Positions 1 to 13,345 of a stretch of 64,000 nt of DNA are shown in pieces. The DNA comes from Hyaloscypha bicolor E (taxonomy: Eukaryota; Ascomycota; Leotiomycetes; Helotiales; Hyaloscyphaceae), in contig NW_020194541.1 in assembly GCF_002865645.1 (NCBI RefSeq), positions 475,181 to 539,180 on the forward strand. The letters run 5' to 3'. The notes under the pieces are model-generated. The model did no database searches, was not told the DNA's origin, and saw only the letters and a program-made list of their open reading frames with translations. The number at the start of each line of letters is the position of its first letter. The stretch's first letter is position 1. A program made the translations under genes and the position numbers.

Positions 1-3000
1 TATATAAATTCTTATATAACTAGCCTTGCCTTATATTACTCGACTTCTTTATTAAAAGTGAGTTTAAGATTAAAACCCTATTTATAATTAACTAAATTAG
101 CTTCTTCTAGATAAAGAACTTCGTTTTAAATATTATTTTCTAATAATTAAATTATTTTATTTAAAGTTATTTATTTCTAGAACTTCTTATATATAGAATT
201 ATTTACTACTTCTTTATAAAATATTAGAATTGGGATTTTAGCCTTTACTTTTACTATAAATATATAGTTAAGAATCTCTTCTATAGCTAGCTAGTTATCT
301 AATAATATCTAGTCTTTATTCTAAAAGTAAATAATTATAGCTCAAATAACTTTTACTAAATACTTACTTTCCTTAATATTTTCTTCTCTTTTTTGCTTAA
401 GATACTTAATAAAGTATTAATAAGTTATACTTGTACTCGATATAATACTTATATTTAATTAATTAACTAGTATATCTTCTAGAATATCCGAAATAAAATT
501 ATTAGATTTAGTATTTATAACTAATAATTATATAATTGTCTTCTTATATATAGAGATCCGAGATATTAGTATTATTAAGGCTTAATTTATATTATTAAGA
601 ATAAGAAATAGAGTTAAATTATTTTATAATCTAGTAATTAGCTATTTATAAAAATTAGAATTTTATTTATTATTATTCTATTTCTTATAAACTATTAATT
701 TAGAATTACTATTTTCTATATTTGTCTCTATAAAGCTTAGAATATCTATTAAGCCCTAATATAATAGAATAACTATTTATAGAATTAAACTTGGCTTTTC
801 TATAAATATTTCTATTAAAGAAATATCTTTCTTTAGTTATTTAGTTACTAGTTAATTTATTACTATATTTAATATATTATAAAGGCCATTTGGTTCTTAT
901 AATTACAAGTTAATTATATCTTCTTTAATAAGTTTATTAATTTATATAATATTATATCTAATTATTTATTTATATTCTAGAGAATATATTCGAAAATACT
1001 TTATAGTTTCTTTCTTATATTCTATAAATATATCTATTTATCTGGAATTAATAAACTTATTCTTATATTTATATTTATTTATAGATTTCTTATTTTTATA
1101 AAAGAAATACTTATATTTCTATATTCAAATATAATTAATTCTTGGCTTTTCTCTAGAAAATATTTATTTGAAACAAACCCTTTTATTATTTAGCTTTAGC
1201 TTATTATATATATAATTCCGGATATAATACTTTGCCTTAGCTACTTTATTTCAGAACTCTAATAGCAAATTTGCTTCCTCTAGTAAAGTATATATATTAT
1301 TCTCTATAATCTATATATTTCTTTTAGCTGGTTTATTCTAGTATAATAATATTATTATTATACTTTATAATTCTATATTTTAATAGGTTTTCTAGCTTTA
1401 TATTACTTTAAATAATTCCGGGATATTATCTAATTATATTTTCTTAATTAGTTTCTTTATCTTATATTTAATATTAAGCTTTTAAGTTTATAAATATTAT
1501 ATAGTTATATATTTTAATTCTATTAATAAGATCTATTTCTTTTATATTATATTATTAAAGATTAGAAGGAAATAATTATAGCTATTAATAAAGGTCGAGA
1601 ATAGGCTTATTATATTAAATTAAATTAGAGCTAAGATTATAATCTTATTCTTTATTTTTATTAAAGAATAGATTTTATAAAGCTCGATATTATATAGGAT
1701 CTCAATTATTTTATCAAAAGTTATAACTTTATAAAAATAATATAATTTATTTAATTTAAAATAACTAAATTTCCTATATATAAGTTTATATCTAGTAATA
1801 GTAATTATTTCTATTAAAGTCTAATATAAGTAAATAATTAGAGATTTTAAATTCTTTTCTTTTTATTTAATACTTTTATTTCTAATTTCTTTATTATTCG
1901 GCTTTATAATCGGCTGTTTATAAGAATTAGTATCTTATATATTAATTTTAGTTCATATAAATATAACTTGCTTTTCTTTTTCTAATACTATATAAAAGAT
2001 AAAATAAAGTCTATTAATTATTTTTACTTTAATAATTATCTTTATTTTATATCTAAAATATAGCTTCTTATAATTAATTTCTCCCTTAAAATCTGCTTTA
2101 TATAGGTACCTTACTAATAAGAGACTAATATCTAGATCTAATATAAAAAGATAATTAGAAACTAGTATTAAAGTTTTATCTAATATATATATCTTTATAG
2201 TTTTTTTTTATCTAGTATATAATATTTCTCCTTTAATCTAAATTAATATATATTTAATAGGAACTAGTATAGACCTAAAATAGAAAGGTTAGTTAGTTAT
2301 ATATATAATATAGGCCAAGTCAAATAGCCAGAAACCCGAATATTTACTAAAACTATTTTAAGAAAACAAAATAGTCTCGGTTTTAGTATTTATCTCAGAA
2401 TTAGATTTCTTAGTAAATATAGTATTCTGCTTAGAATTATTAGTAGCTACTAGGGCCTTAGCTTTCTTAGTTATTTAAATAAGATGCTTTTCTAGAAAGA
2501 GAAATAAAATAGTAACTTCTTTTAATTAGCTCTAGTAGCTTTATATATAATATTAAGATATAAGTAATTATATATAAAATAATTATACTTTTTATATATA
2601 TAATATTTCGCTTTTTTATTCTTTAAAGAATTAGACTAGTAGTAATAATAATAATAATATTAAAAGAAATAACTATAAGTATTATAAATAGTAAAAGTAC
2701 TTTTTAGTATAATATATACTTTAAGGCTATTTTTCTTATTTACTAAAATCTTAAAATTTTTATTTATATTATATATTATTATTATATATTATTATTATAT
2801 AAAACCCATTAATAATTACTTTATACTTATTTAATAACTTTATACTAAATATTATAAATATTATAGAGTTAAAATATATATTCTTTATTATAGGATTTAT
2901 AAAACCAAGTTTATAATAGTATTTCTTTACTTTAGCCTATCTAAAATATATTTTCTTTTCTTTTATATATTTAAAGCTCTGGATTTTCTGAATTATTATT

Positions 3001-4099
3001 AGAACTTTAACTAGAAAGAATTAGTAGTATTTTATCTTAAGGAATTACTATATTACCTTAATATAAATTAGCTTATTAACTTTAGTAGTATCTTTATTAG
3101 AAAGTAATTAAATAATATAATATAGAGTAATAGCTTTATCTTTATTATATTAAGCAAGCTTTTTTCTAAGCTTCTCGAAGTTCTTTTTAAGCTTTAATTT
3201 TGCTATTTCTTTTATTATTTTATTAATCTTATTCTTGCCTTTTTCTTTAATTAGTATATTAAATACTATAAATATTATAGATATTATACCTATAATATAT
3301 ATATTTTTATCTAGTTTAATAATATACTAGACTTCTTTAATATAAAGCTTTCGTAATATCTTACGGAACTATATTTTATAGTTTAATTAGCTTAAAAGCT
3401 CAAGCTTAAAAATATATTCCTTATTATCTATAGTAATATATTTTATAATTATAAGAAAATAATAATTTAATATTTTATAGTTATAGAATTATTAGTAATA
3501 AAAGTAAAAGTATTTATAGCTTACTAGCTATATTTGCTTACTAGTATATTACTATTTTTCTTTATATCTTTAGTTTAATAATATACGGTTTTTTCTTATA
3601 TTTTTGGCTTAATAAATTCCTATTTTCTCTTATATCGGATATTATAGTATTTACTCGAGTTCTCTTATAGAACTTTATAATAAAGGTTATATTTTCCCTT
3701 ATATTAATTATATAGTACCTTTATATTATAAAAATAGAGTATTTAATATATAGTTTCCCTAAATACCTAGGTAAACCAGAGCTTTATAACCTATTAAAAA
3801 TATATTCCTTAGTTAGATATAATCTAATAAGGAAATAGTATAGCAGAAATAGAGGCAAGAAAGAAAACTCGATTATATTAACTAAAGAAAGAAGGAGAGA
3901 AAGGGAAATTATAGACCTTTATAAAGCTGTAATTATACTAGTTTATATAATAGTACTAAGTTTATATATAATATTATATAACCTATTTTCTTAATGAAAG
4001 AACCTTAAAATTACTGGATATAATAGTAGAATAGGCTAGTAGTAGTTCTAGTAATAGTATTCTTAATTATTAGCAGGCTAATATATTATTTAAATAATT

Positions 4100-5560
4100 A
4101 ATTAACTATAATAAATATATTATTATATTTCTTATTTATAGAGCTAGAAATATAGAAGTCTATAAATAAATTGTTTTATATTCTCAGAAGAACTAGTAAG
4201 GGATATAATAGGCCTAATATTTTATTTCTTGGCTTATAAGACCTTTAATATTTATAGTAATTTACTATAAAGTAGTTAATATTTACTAAGAGAATAAGCT
4301 ATTAATAAAGTCTTTAAACTAGAATTTTTGTCTTATTTTAATCGAAATAAGTAATAGTTATTATATTATAAATTTATTATAGAAACCTAGTCTATAGATT
4401 ATTATATTTATTTGGTATAATAAGTCTTTTATTATAAAGTAAATAGCTATTTAATATTTCCTATAACTCTGTATTTTTCTGGGCTTTTATTTATTTGTCT
4501 TTAAAGACTGGATTTATCTAATTAGTTTATAGAACTTTAATTATAACTAATAGCTTATTTATTCTTTCTATTTTAATAAAAGCAAAAGCATTCTTTTTTT
4601 TCTTAATAGAAGTAAGAATTTGATCTAGTAAAAAGATTAGTCTAGTTCTTTTAGCTTCCTTAACTTGCTTCTAAATTAGTATAAGCTTATTTTTTCGGAA
4701 TAAGATATTAGTAATAGTATATTATTGCCCGATTAATAGATAATCTAGTAATAGAACTATAATAGAAAGCCTATTTATTAGATTTATTATTTGTTTAAAA
4801 GCCTTTTAATACCAAAATACTCGAGAGCTTTATAATTAGTAATAATCAGAAAATTGAGTAAGCTAATTAGTTCTATCTACTATTCCCGAAGTTCTTGAAT
4901 AATAGCAAGAAGTTCCCTATAGTGAATTTTATAATAGCTTTTGGCTCCTTAAAAAGCTTTAGAGTAAAATATAACCAAATACTATTATTTATTCTCTATA
5001 CTTTTTTGAGAAAGTATATCTATAGTAACTAGATTTAAATAGTTAGTTACTAGGCAGATTTCCTAGTTATATTTGAAATAGAAAAATATTGAAATAGAAA
5101 AAATTAACTCTTTAAGCTAATTAAAGGCATTTAGCTAGATTTTATTAAATATAAACTTTAATAAAATATTCTTTTTAGTTAGATAATTTAGGAAATAGAA
5201 GATATATCTATAGGCTTAAATAAATTCATAATAGAAGTTATAAAAGCCCAAAAACAATTATATTTCTCTTTTTATTATAGGTTAATACTAGTTTCGGATA
5301 ATAGAAGTTTTAGTAGAACTTATCTATATATCTTAATTCGAGATAATAAATCCTAAGAATATTAACTTAAAAACTTCAAATTTGTATTTATAAATATTAA
5401 TTTATAATCCGGTATTTTAGAGCTTCTATAGAATTATTCTAATATACTATTAATATTTCTTTTTATTCTTAGAGAAAATAAATATATTATTAATATAGGC
5501 CAAATAAAAGTTATTTAAATAGTCTATTAAAATAGTATTAATATATTATTAAAAAGTTAT
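4100..5560 (-). mobile_element. Degraded Ty3/gypsy pol (RT, RNase H, integrase)
   Basis: Translation of the minus strand, tolerating stops at former CAA/CAG codons, gives the Ty3/gypsy pol order. The reverse-transcriptase box reads YINN instead of YIDD at about 5487-5498 (GAT to AAT, RIP type). It is followed by the LGF.NFY..F and LTKK RNase H region at about 5050-5260, then HYRELLAIIQELRE at about 4884-4940. The integrase region has GH.G.NKTK..VQ at about 4318-4370 and then a GLL.PL-like linker near 4200-4240. The element is inactive. Its outer limits and LTRs could not be fixed; gag should lie to the right, perhaps as far as 8.5 kb, and the 3' end to the left. Confidence 0.8.
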
Positions 5561-8500
5561 AAAACTATTATAGAATTCAAATAATAAAATTACTAGTTAA
5601 AAGATCTATATCTTATTCTAAAAGCTGCCTATATTATAAAGGCTAGTTTTATATAGATTTAATTAAAAGTATATTAAATATTTAATTTAGTAAATACTAA
5701 TAATTTAGCTAATTAGTTAAGTATCTCAGTAATAAGTAATAAGAAATAGTAATTCTTTTTTTATTATAGTATTTAGCTATTAATAATTAATATAAAATTA
5801 TAAACTACTGTTTTTTTAATAAATAAAACAAATAATAAAAAGAGAAAATTAGATAATTTAATAAAGCTTTTCTTTAGGTTTTTTAATAAGATATTCTCTT
5901 ATTTTTTCGAGTTTATAAAAGCTTATTTTATAAAGATATATTATCTTTATTAAGGGATCTAATTTATTAAAATAGAGCTTATAATTAAAGGATTAAGATA
6001 ATAGAAATATATTTATTACTTTTTTGGAAAATGCTTTAATTATATTATATAGCTATATAGGAAAAGATATTTAAAGCTCTTAAAGTTCTTTAGAATTAAA
6101 AAATAAAGTATTATTAAAAGTATTTGGGTTATTTATATTTAGAAAGTATATAAAATTACTAGTTTAAATATAATATCTAGTAAACTATAGTATTATTTAT
6201 TTAATTATTATAAGTAATAATAAATATCTCTTTGGCTTATAACCTTATTTCTCAAATATATAATTAATTTTATTAATAGTAACTAATCCGACCAAGTTAC
6301 TAGAATCTCTAGTATTTAATTAAAAAACAGCTATTTTAATAAAATAAAGGAAATAGTACAGTAACTTATTTATTTCAAAAATATTAAGATCTAGTTCTTT
6401 TTTTCTTACCTAATATTCGGCTTTTCTAGTAAGAAGATCTTATAAGGGAATAAGAAATATATTCTTTTATTTCTCTAGTTTAATCTTATTAGTTCCTTTA
6501 GGATTCTAATTAAAGTACTTTCTAAATACCTATTTTTTTAGTACTTCTTATTAAAATATTAGATTTTTAAATAAGATCCGGCTAATTTATCTTATAATCT
6601 TCTAGCTAGTAAAATTAATTTTATTAATAATTTAGTAAGATATTATACTTTACAAGTTAGTTTCTTCCTAAAATTATATTATAAGAGCCAAGATTAATAG
6701 CAAGTAAATATTATTAAGTTTAGAAATACCGATTAATAGCTAGATTTATTATAGCTATATATTAAATAGCTTTACTAAATTATTTATTGAAATCTTATAA
6801 GGAAATAGGGATTTTAAGTTTATATAAGGGCATTTATAGTATTTTTATTAGAAAACAAATATACTTTTAGTTAATTAGAATATATATATTTACTCTAATA
6901 TTTACTAAATACTAGAAGGTTATAGTTTTGTCTTTCTAGTATACTTTATATTTAATAAGAAACTGGTTTCTATTAATTAGTTAAATGAGATCTATAGGTT
7001 TTTAATAGAGCTCTTATTCTAGAAAAGCTATTTCTATATCTAGAGCTAGGCTTTTCCTGACTTATTAATATTATACTTTTTATTAAATAGTAAATAGAAG
7101 TTAATACCCTTTTTATTTGTCTCTAAATTACTAGCTTTTTCTAAATAATTCTCTTTAATAAATATAATCTTATTAAACTCAGAACAGGTATTTTTTATAT
7201 ATTTAGGCTTTTTATAGCTATAATAATAAAAACTCTCGGGCCGGTTTAATCTCTTCTTAAATTCCTAGCAAATTGCCTTTTTTAGCTATAAAAATACTAG
7301 CTATTATAATTAATTTGCCAGATATAGAATTATAATAGCTTCTTGGTTTCCGGCAGGCTTTCTAGTTTAGAATAGTATTTAGTAGCAAATGGTTTCTGCT
7401 AGTTATTTCTTCTGAAACTATTAGTTCTTAATTAAGAAAAGCCTATTCTTTTATTTTATATATTATTTAGTAAGATCTCTAGACAAGTTAAACTTCTTAT
7501 TATTCAAGCTCTTAAATAGCTCGAAATTTATCTTATTTATTAAATTATTATATTAATTATCTAGTAATTTTTCCAGTTTTATTATTAAGTAAGTAAACTT
7601 TATCCAAAATACCGGAAACGGCTTGTCTTTTTACTTTAAGTACTAATATATCTTTTTTATTTTCTAGTATTCTATTTCTTTGCTTTTACTATAAGCTTAC
7701 TAAAGAATCTTAAAGATCTATTTAATAGTTAAGATCTATTTAACTAGTTCGAATTCTAGTTAATTATAAATAAAGTTACAGGTATTTCTAGTAACTAGTT
7801 ATATTATATAAGCAATTTTTAGTAATTTGCTATTAAATTCAGAAGAATTCTATATTAGTTTATTTCTTATATTAAATATCTAGTTATTAATCTAGTAATT
7901 ATCTTTGCCTATAAATAGGGCAAAATTCTTAATTCTAATAAGCTATAGTTAATTACTATAAACTAAAAGTAAAAGAAAGCCTTGGTATTAGCTTTTATAT
8001 AGTTCTTCTAATAGAAACCTGTAATATTTCTGGATATCTACTTACTTAGATCTCTATTTTATAGCCTCTTTTTATATTAGTTTCTTTCTTATATAAAGTT
8101 AACTAGTAATTTCCTCTAGCTTATTAACCTTCTTAGTAAGTTAGTTAATATATAAATGGAATTTCTAATAGTACTTTATTTATTTATTAGCTATAATATA
8201 GTATTTATTAATAAGGTTATCTTATATAAGCAATTTCTGCTAGGCCTTATTTGTTTTTAAGGCATTTATACTAATTTTAAGTTCCAAATTAGCTAGCTAT
8301 TCCTTAATATCTTCTTTCGAAATAATATTATAATAGCTTTTCTAATAATATGAATTTATAATATTAAAGTCTGGCTTCTTTATTTTATTATATTAGGGCC
8401 TTTTATCTAATATATCTATAGTAATAGTACTTGGTTCCGGGCTATTTATAGTAGCTTTAGAAAGGATATTAGCTATAGAAATAAGTACTAAGTAAGTTCT

Positions 8501-8660
8501 TCTTATTTAATATTGGCAAACTATAACCGATTATTGTTTTATCTAGTTTTAAATTAGTAGACTAAAACTAACTATTATCTTTTCTTATTTTAAATTAATA
8601 AACCATAACTAATTCTTCCTATATTAAGAAAGGGGGCTAGTTCTTTTATACTTATTAGTA

Positions 8661-8840
8661 TGAAGGAAATATTATTTACTCTAGTTAAGGGCCAGGCTTT
8701 AAGATTAACTAGATTATAAAAAATAATATTTTTCTTCTTTTATATTAGTAGAGAACTAACTACTAGAAAGAAAGCAATATCTGCTCTAATTAAGGGCCAG
8801 ATTTCAAGATTAACTAGGTTATAGAAAATATTATACTTTT
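8661..8840. repeat. Two-copy tandem repeat, about 105-bp period
   Basis: A segment containing TAAGGGCCAG followed by a TTAACTAG-type sequence occurs at 8686 and again at 8791, with similar flanks. Just upstream (about 8520-8610) a shorter repeat with a period near 48 bp is visible. Such arrays are common in LTR or leader regions, and this position is right of the minus-strand gypsy pol, where its 5' LTR would be expected. That link is inference. Confidence 0.5.
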
Positions 8841-11159
8841 AGCTAAGCTCTCTAATTCTTTATAGTTTAAGGAGATTATTAAATATTAAAAGCAATATTT
8901 CATCTTTACTTTCTAAGAACAAATATAGGTCCTTTACTAATAGTATTATATTGCCTATATAGACCAAGTCAAGTAAGCTTAGTATTATATAATAGTAGAA
9001 TTAATATAATAGTTAAAGGCTCAAAGTTCAAAGAATCTTATATATTAGAAAATACTAAGCTATAAAATAAAGTAAGGAGAATGCCTTAACCTTTTAGTAT
9101 TATTCTGCCCAAGTATTCCGGCTTAGTTTTGTTTTATATCTATTTCCGATATTCTATTCTTAGTAAATTATACTATTATGCTAGCTATTATATTTATATA
9201 AGCCTTTTTATATATATATTAAGAGACCTAGTTATTATAAAAGTAGTTTTAAGCTAGTTTCTTTAATATAATAAAAAAAGCTTTATATATTAATAAATAT
9301 TAAGAAAAATAATAAGTTTATAATTAAAATTATTATTAGATTTATTATACTTTTGCTTTTTAATATAAATCTTAGCTACTTTTCTAATAAGTTTAGTAAT
9401 TAAAAATAAAAAAGATAATTTGGAAATATTCGAATATAATTATAATAATAGTAATAAAACTAGTAAAAGTATATTATTTTCTATATTTTCTGTTTTTAAA
9501 GCTTTTATACCGGTATTGAAATCTAGTAGAAATATAAAATATAATAATAAAAAAGAAAAAAGTAATAAAGGCAATAATAGTAATATAGAAGTTTTAAAAA
9601 TAAGTAATTCTAGATACTTATTTTTTATAAGAATTATAAAGCCTAATAAAATCGGTTTCTTTTAAAGATTTAGTCTAATCTCTAATATATTCTTATTTGT
9701 TTATATATATTATATATCTTTTTTAATAATAATAAATAAAGTATTTATAATAGTATTAGTATTATTATTTTACTATATAAATATATTACTATATTAAAGA
9801 ATCTTATATAAATATTATATTTTCGGGAATTCAAGCTTATTAAAGTTCCTTTAATAAATAAAGTTCTTAAAGTTATATCTAAATAATTTTCAAAGGTTAT
9901 TATTAATAATTTTATAAAGAATATATTAAAATAGTTTAGTATTTAAGAACTTAGTTATTTCTTCTAATCTAATAATTACTAAATTAATTTTATATTTCTA
10001 TTTATTTATTATTTTCTTGAAATTATTATCTTATATAAAGTAATTAAATTAGATGAATTTAATAAAGAAATTATTTATTATAATAGGTTTTATTATAATA
10101 TATTTTATAGGCTTATATTTAATTCGAGATATACTAATTTATAAGAAAAATAGATTTATAAAAAGAAAAGTAATTTATAAGATAAATGATTTATAAAAGA
10201 TATTATATTTAAAGTAAAAATTTAATTTATAATAAGAAATTTAGAAAGTGAAATATTAAGACTTTAAAAGAACTTAATAGTTCTAAAGCTTAAAAGCCCC
10301 AGAAATTTAAAAAGAAAGTGATTTTTAAGAAAGTTTTATAAGAATTAAATAGAAATAAAATGAAATAGTTAAATAGCTAATTATTTTAATATTTTAGTAA
10401 AATTAAGTATTTTTTCTGCCTATATAACCGAATTATAAGTAATAGAACTAATAGTTATTTCTCTCTTTAATATAGTATAATTAGACTTTAGTAAAATTAA
10501 ATATCTTTTTTATTTATATAACCGAATTACAAGTAATAGAATTAATAATAATTTTTTCTTTAACTTAAATAATGGCTTTGCCTCTAAATAACTAAATCTT
10601 AAGCGAGTATAGATTAATTCTTTCTAATTTATATATATATATATATATAAATCTTATTTTAATTTAAATATAAACTAATTAGTATTAATTTATTAGAAAT
10701 ATATAATATAATATATAATATAATATATATAAAATACTAGTATATAAGTTAATAAAGTAATTAATATTAATATATAATTCCTAAATCTGCTAAGCCTAAT
10801 AAAGACTAGCTACTAGTCGAGTTATTTATAAAATATAAAATTATATAACTATATTTCGTGTTTTATATCTTATTATTTATATTCTATTACTTATATTATA
10901 TTGCCTTTAAGTTCTGTAACTAAATATGTAACTTCCAAAATAATAGCTATACTAATACTTTTTTTAAAGAACTTTATAAAAATATTTAAATTAAAATTAG
11001 AGATATAATATTATATATATAAATTTTTTATATTAAAAAAGCGAATTATTAACTTATTCTTAAATAATCTTTTATTTTATAAACTAATCTTATTATTAAA
11101 TATATTTAATTTAGAGCAGCTTATATTATTATCTTTAATATAAGAAGAAACTAGTTTTT

Positions 11160-11370
11160 AGTAAGTGTAATAGTACTGGCTGGGGGCTATATAGGGGTAG
11201 CTATTATATAACTGGTTTCACCTAGCTAGTTGGCGTTTCAGTGGTTTTAGCTAGTATTTCCCTCCTTTTATTCCCTCTTCTTCTCTCTCTCTCCTTTTTC
11301 TCTTTAGCTTAGTATTTTTAATATATGAGATTCTTGGATCTTTGAACCCTGGCTATTGCCTCGATCTCGC
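11160..11370. other. Less-mutated island inside the RIP block
   Basis: About 200 bp with near-normal base composition, including a CT-rich tract at about 11260-11310. It is surrounded by AT-rich sequence and lies about 1.8 kb upstream of the plus-strand gypsy RNase H. It may be part of the LTR or leader of that element, or a piece of host DNA. No coding potential is seen. Confidence 0.4.
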
Positions 11371-12949
11371 TATTATAGTAAGCCAAGTTATAAAGGCATT
11401 TAATTTATAAATCTAAATTTAAGAGAATATCTTTTTTTTTAATAATTAAAGGATTTTAAAAGAGATATTAGAACTAAAAAAAAAGAACTTTCTAAGAATA
11501 TTTTTATTTCTTCTTTAAATACTAGAAATAAAATTATATATATATTTAATTTAAGGCCTTTAATAAGTGTCTCTTATAATATTTCCTTATATATAAATAA
11601 AGACTATTATATTTCCTTATAATTTAATACTTATTTTTTTATATAATAAAAAAGTTTTCTTTTAATAATATTAGTTAATAAATTAGATAAATTAGTTTCT
11701 AAAAAGATTCGGCTTATAAACTCAAATAAAAGTACTAGCTTAGCCTCTAGTAAATTAAATAACTAAAAAGAAGTATTAGAAGCAAGAGAAGATATTAGTA
11801 TATTTAAAGTAAAACGATTTTCTTAGTAATTAATTCGTAAATTTTCTTATATTATTTCTAGTTTGTATTTAATAAAAAATAAAAAGAAGGCTTTAAAAAT
11901 TAGTCTAGAGTTATTATATAAGAAAAAATAGTTATTATTTATAATATTAAATAATAAAAAAGAAGCTTTAGCTTAGAACTTTAGCTATTTAGGCTTATTA
12001 AAACTAAAAGTATTTTTGCTTTTAGAAATTTATATTACTTTATATAAGGCATAATAGAAACCTAGCTTTTTAATATTATAAATATTAGTTTTAGTAGCTA
12101 ATTAGCTTATATAAAAACGTCTAGATATAAATATCTTTAAATATTATAATAGGCCTTATTAAAATTCATATTTCTTAATAAAAAAAAGAAAACTTTTAAG
12201 TATTAAATAATATAAATAGCTTTATATATAAATAAGATTATAATTAGAAATATTAATTTATTTTCAAACATAAATAAGTCTTTAAAATACTTTATTAGTT
12301 ATATAATTACGAGTTTAGTAAACTATTTCTCGAGCTATAACTAATTTCCCTTAGCTAAAAAAAAATATAGAGATATAATAGAATTTATAATATTATATAG
12401 GCTTCTTTACTATATTAGAATTCTTTAAAGAGCTATAAACTTAATTATTTAGTTTATTTAAATTATATATTACATTTTTCGGAACTTAATATTAGGAATT
12501 TATATGGCTTATTTTAATAATATTAAAATTAGAAATTTTATAACTACTTATAATAATACTAAAGACTTATTTAAAACTTAAATTAGGTTCTTATATTATT
12601 AGAGTAAATAAAGTTAATTATATTTGAACTAAAATTATAATAATATATAAATAATATTTAAATTATTAGTTATATTTATTTCTTTAAAGAAAGATTATTA
12701 AAAAATTATTAAAATTATTAAAATCTTAAAATGGCCTATATTATAAGATATTATATAAGCCCATACTTTTATTCATATATATATTTATTACTAAATCTAG
12801 ATTATTTACTTTACTAAGATTATTACTTTTATTTATAAGCTTTTTTAAAAGAATTAAATATTTATTTAAGTATATAAATACTAGCTTATTATAAATGCTT
12901 TTAAAACTATTTTAATTTCTTTATTTACTTTAGTTATCTTAGACTTTTT

Positions 12950-13345
12950 ACCGGATATCGAGTTAATTATTCTTATAATAAATACTAGTTTTATTAAATA
13001 AGGCCCGGTTTTAATATAAATTAGCTAGTATAATAAAAAGTACTACTTTATATATTATAAAAGTAGTTATTAAAGTTAAGTAAAAGCATTTTATAATATT
13101 ACTAAATATAAATATAAGGGAATTTTAAAGATATTTAAGAAATGCCGGAGCTAGCTTTATAATATAAAGTTTCTTTTAGAAACTAATATTAATATTCTGG
13201 TTATATAGCTTAATAAAACTATTTTAAACTTACCTAAATTCTTATTTATAAAATAAATTACTTAGATTCGGCTATTTGACTTTAATATTAGATATATATT
13301 AAAAAAGAAATATATAATAACTAATAATTTATTTTATTAATTATA
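12950..13345 (+). mobile_element. Degraded Ty3/gypsy RNase H, plus strand
   Basis: Reading through RIP-type stops gives an RNase H pattern. An INTD/DASF-like start is followed by KGILKIFKKCRSQLY, LETNINILV..LNKT and then LFDFNIRYI.GKKY.I.N.LS, which corresponds to the FDFDIRHIPGKKH..ADGLSR box of Ty3/gypsy polyproteins. The surrounding plus strand (roughly 11.2-16.4 kb) probably holds the rest of the same element. Lysine-rich stretches are visible at 15.9-16.3 kb, but I could not align them. The element is opposite in orientation to the one at 4.1-5.6 kb. Confidence 0.7.

Noticed and set aside
9420..9665. 81-codon ORF in the left AT block
   Set aside because: Made of Asn, Lys, Ile and Ser from AT-rich sequence, with no motif; a chance ORF in RIP-degraded DNA.
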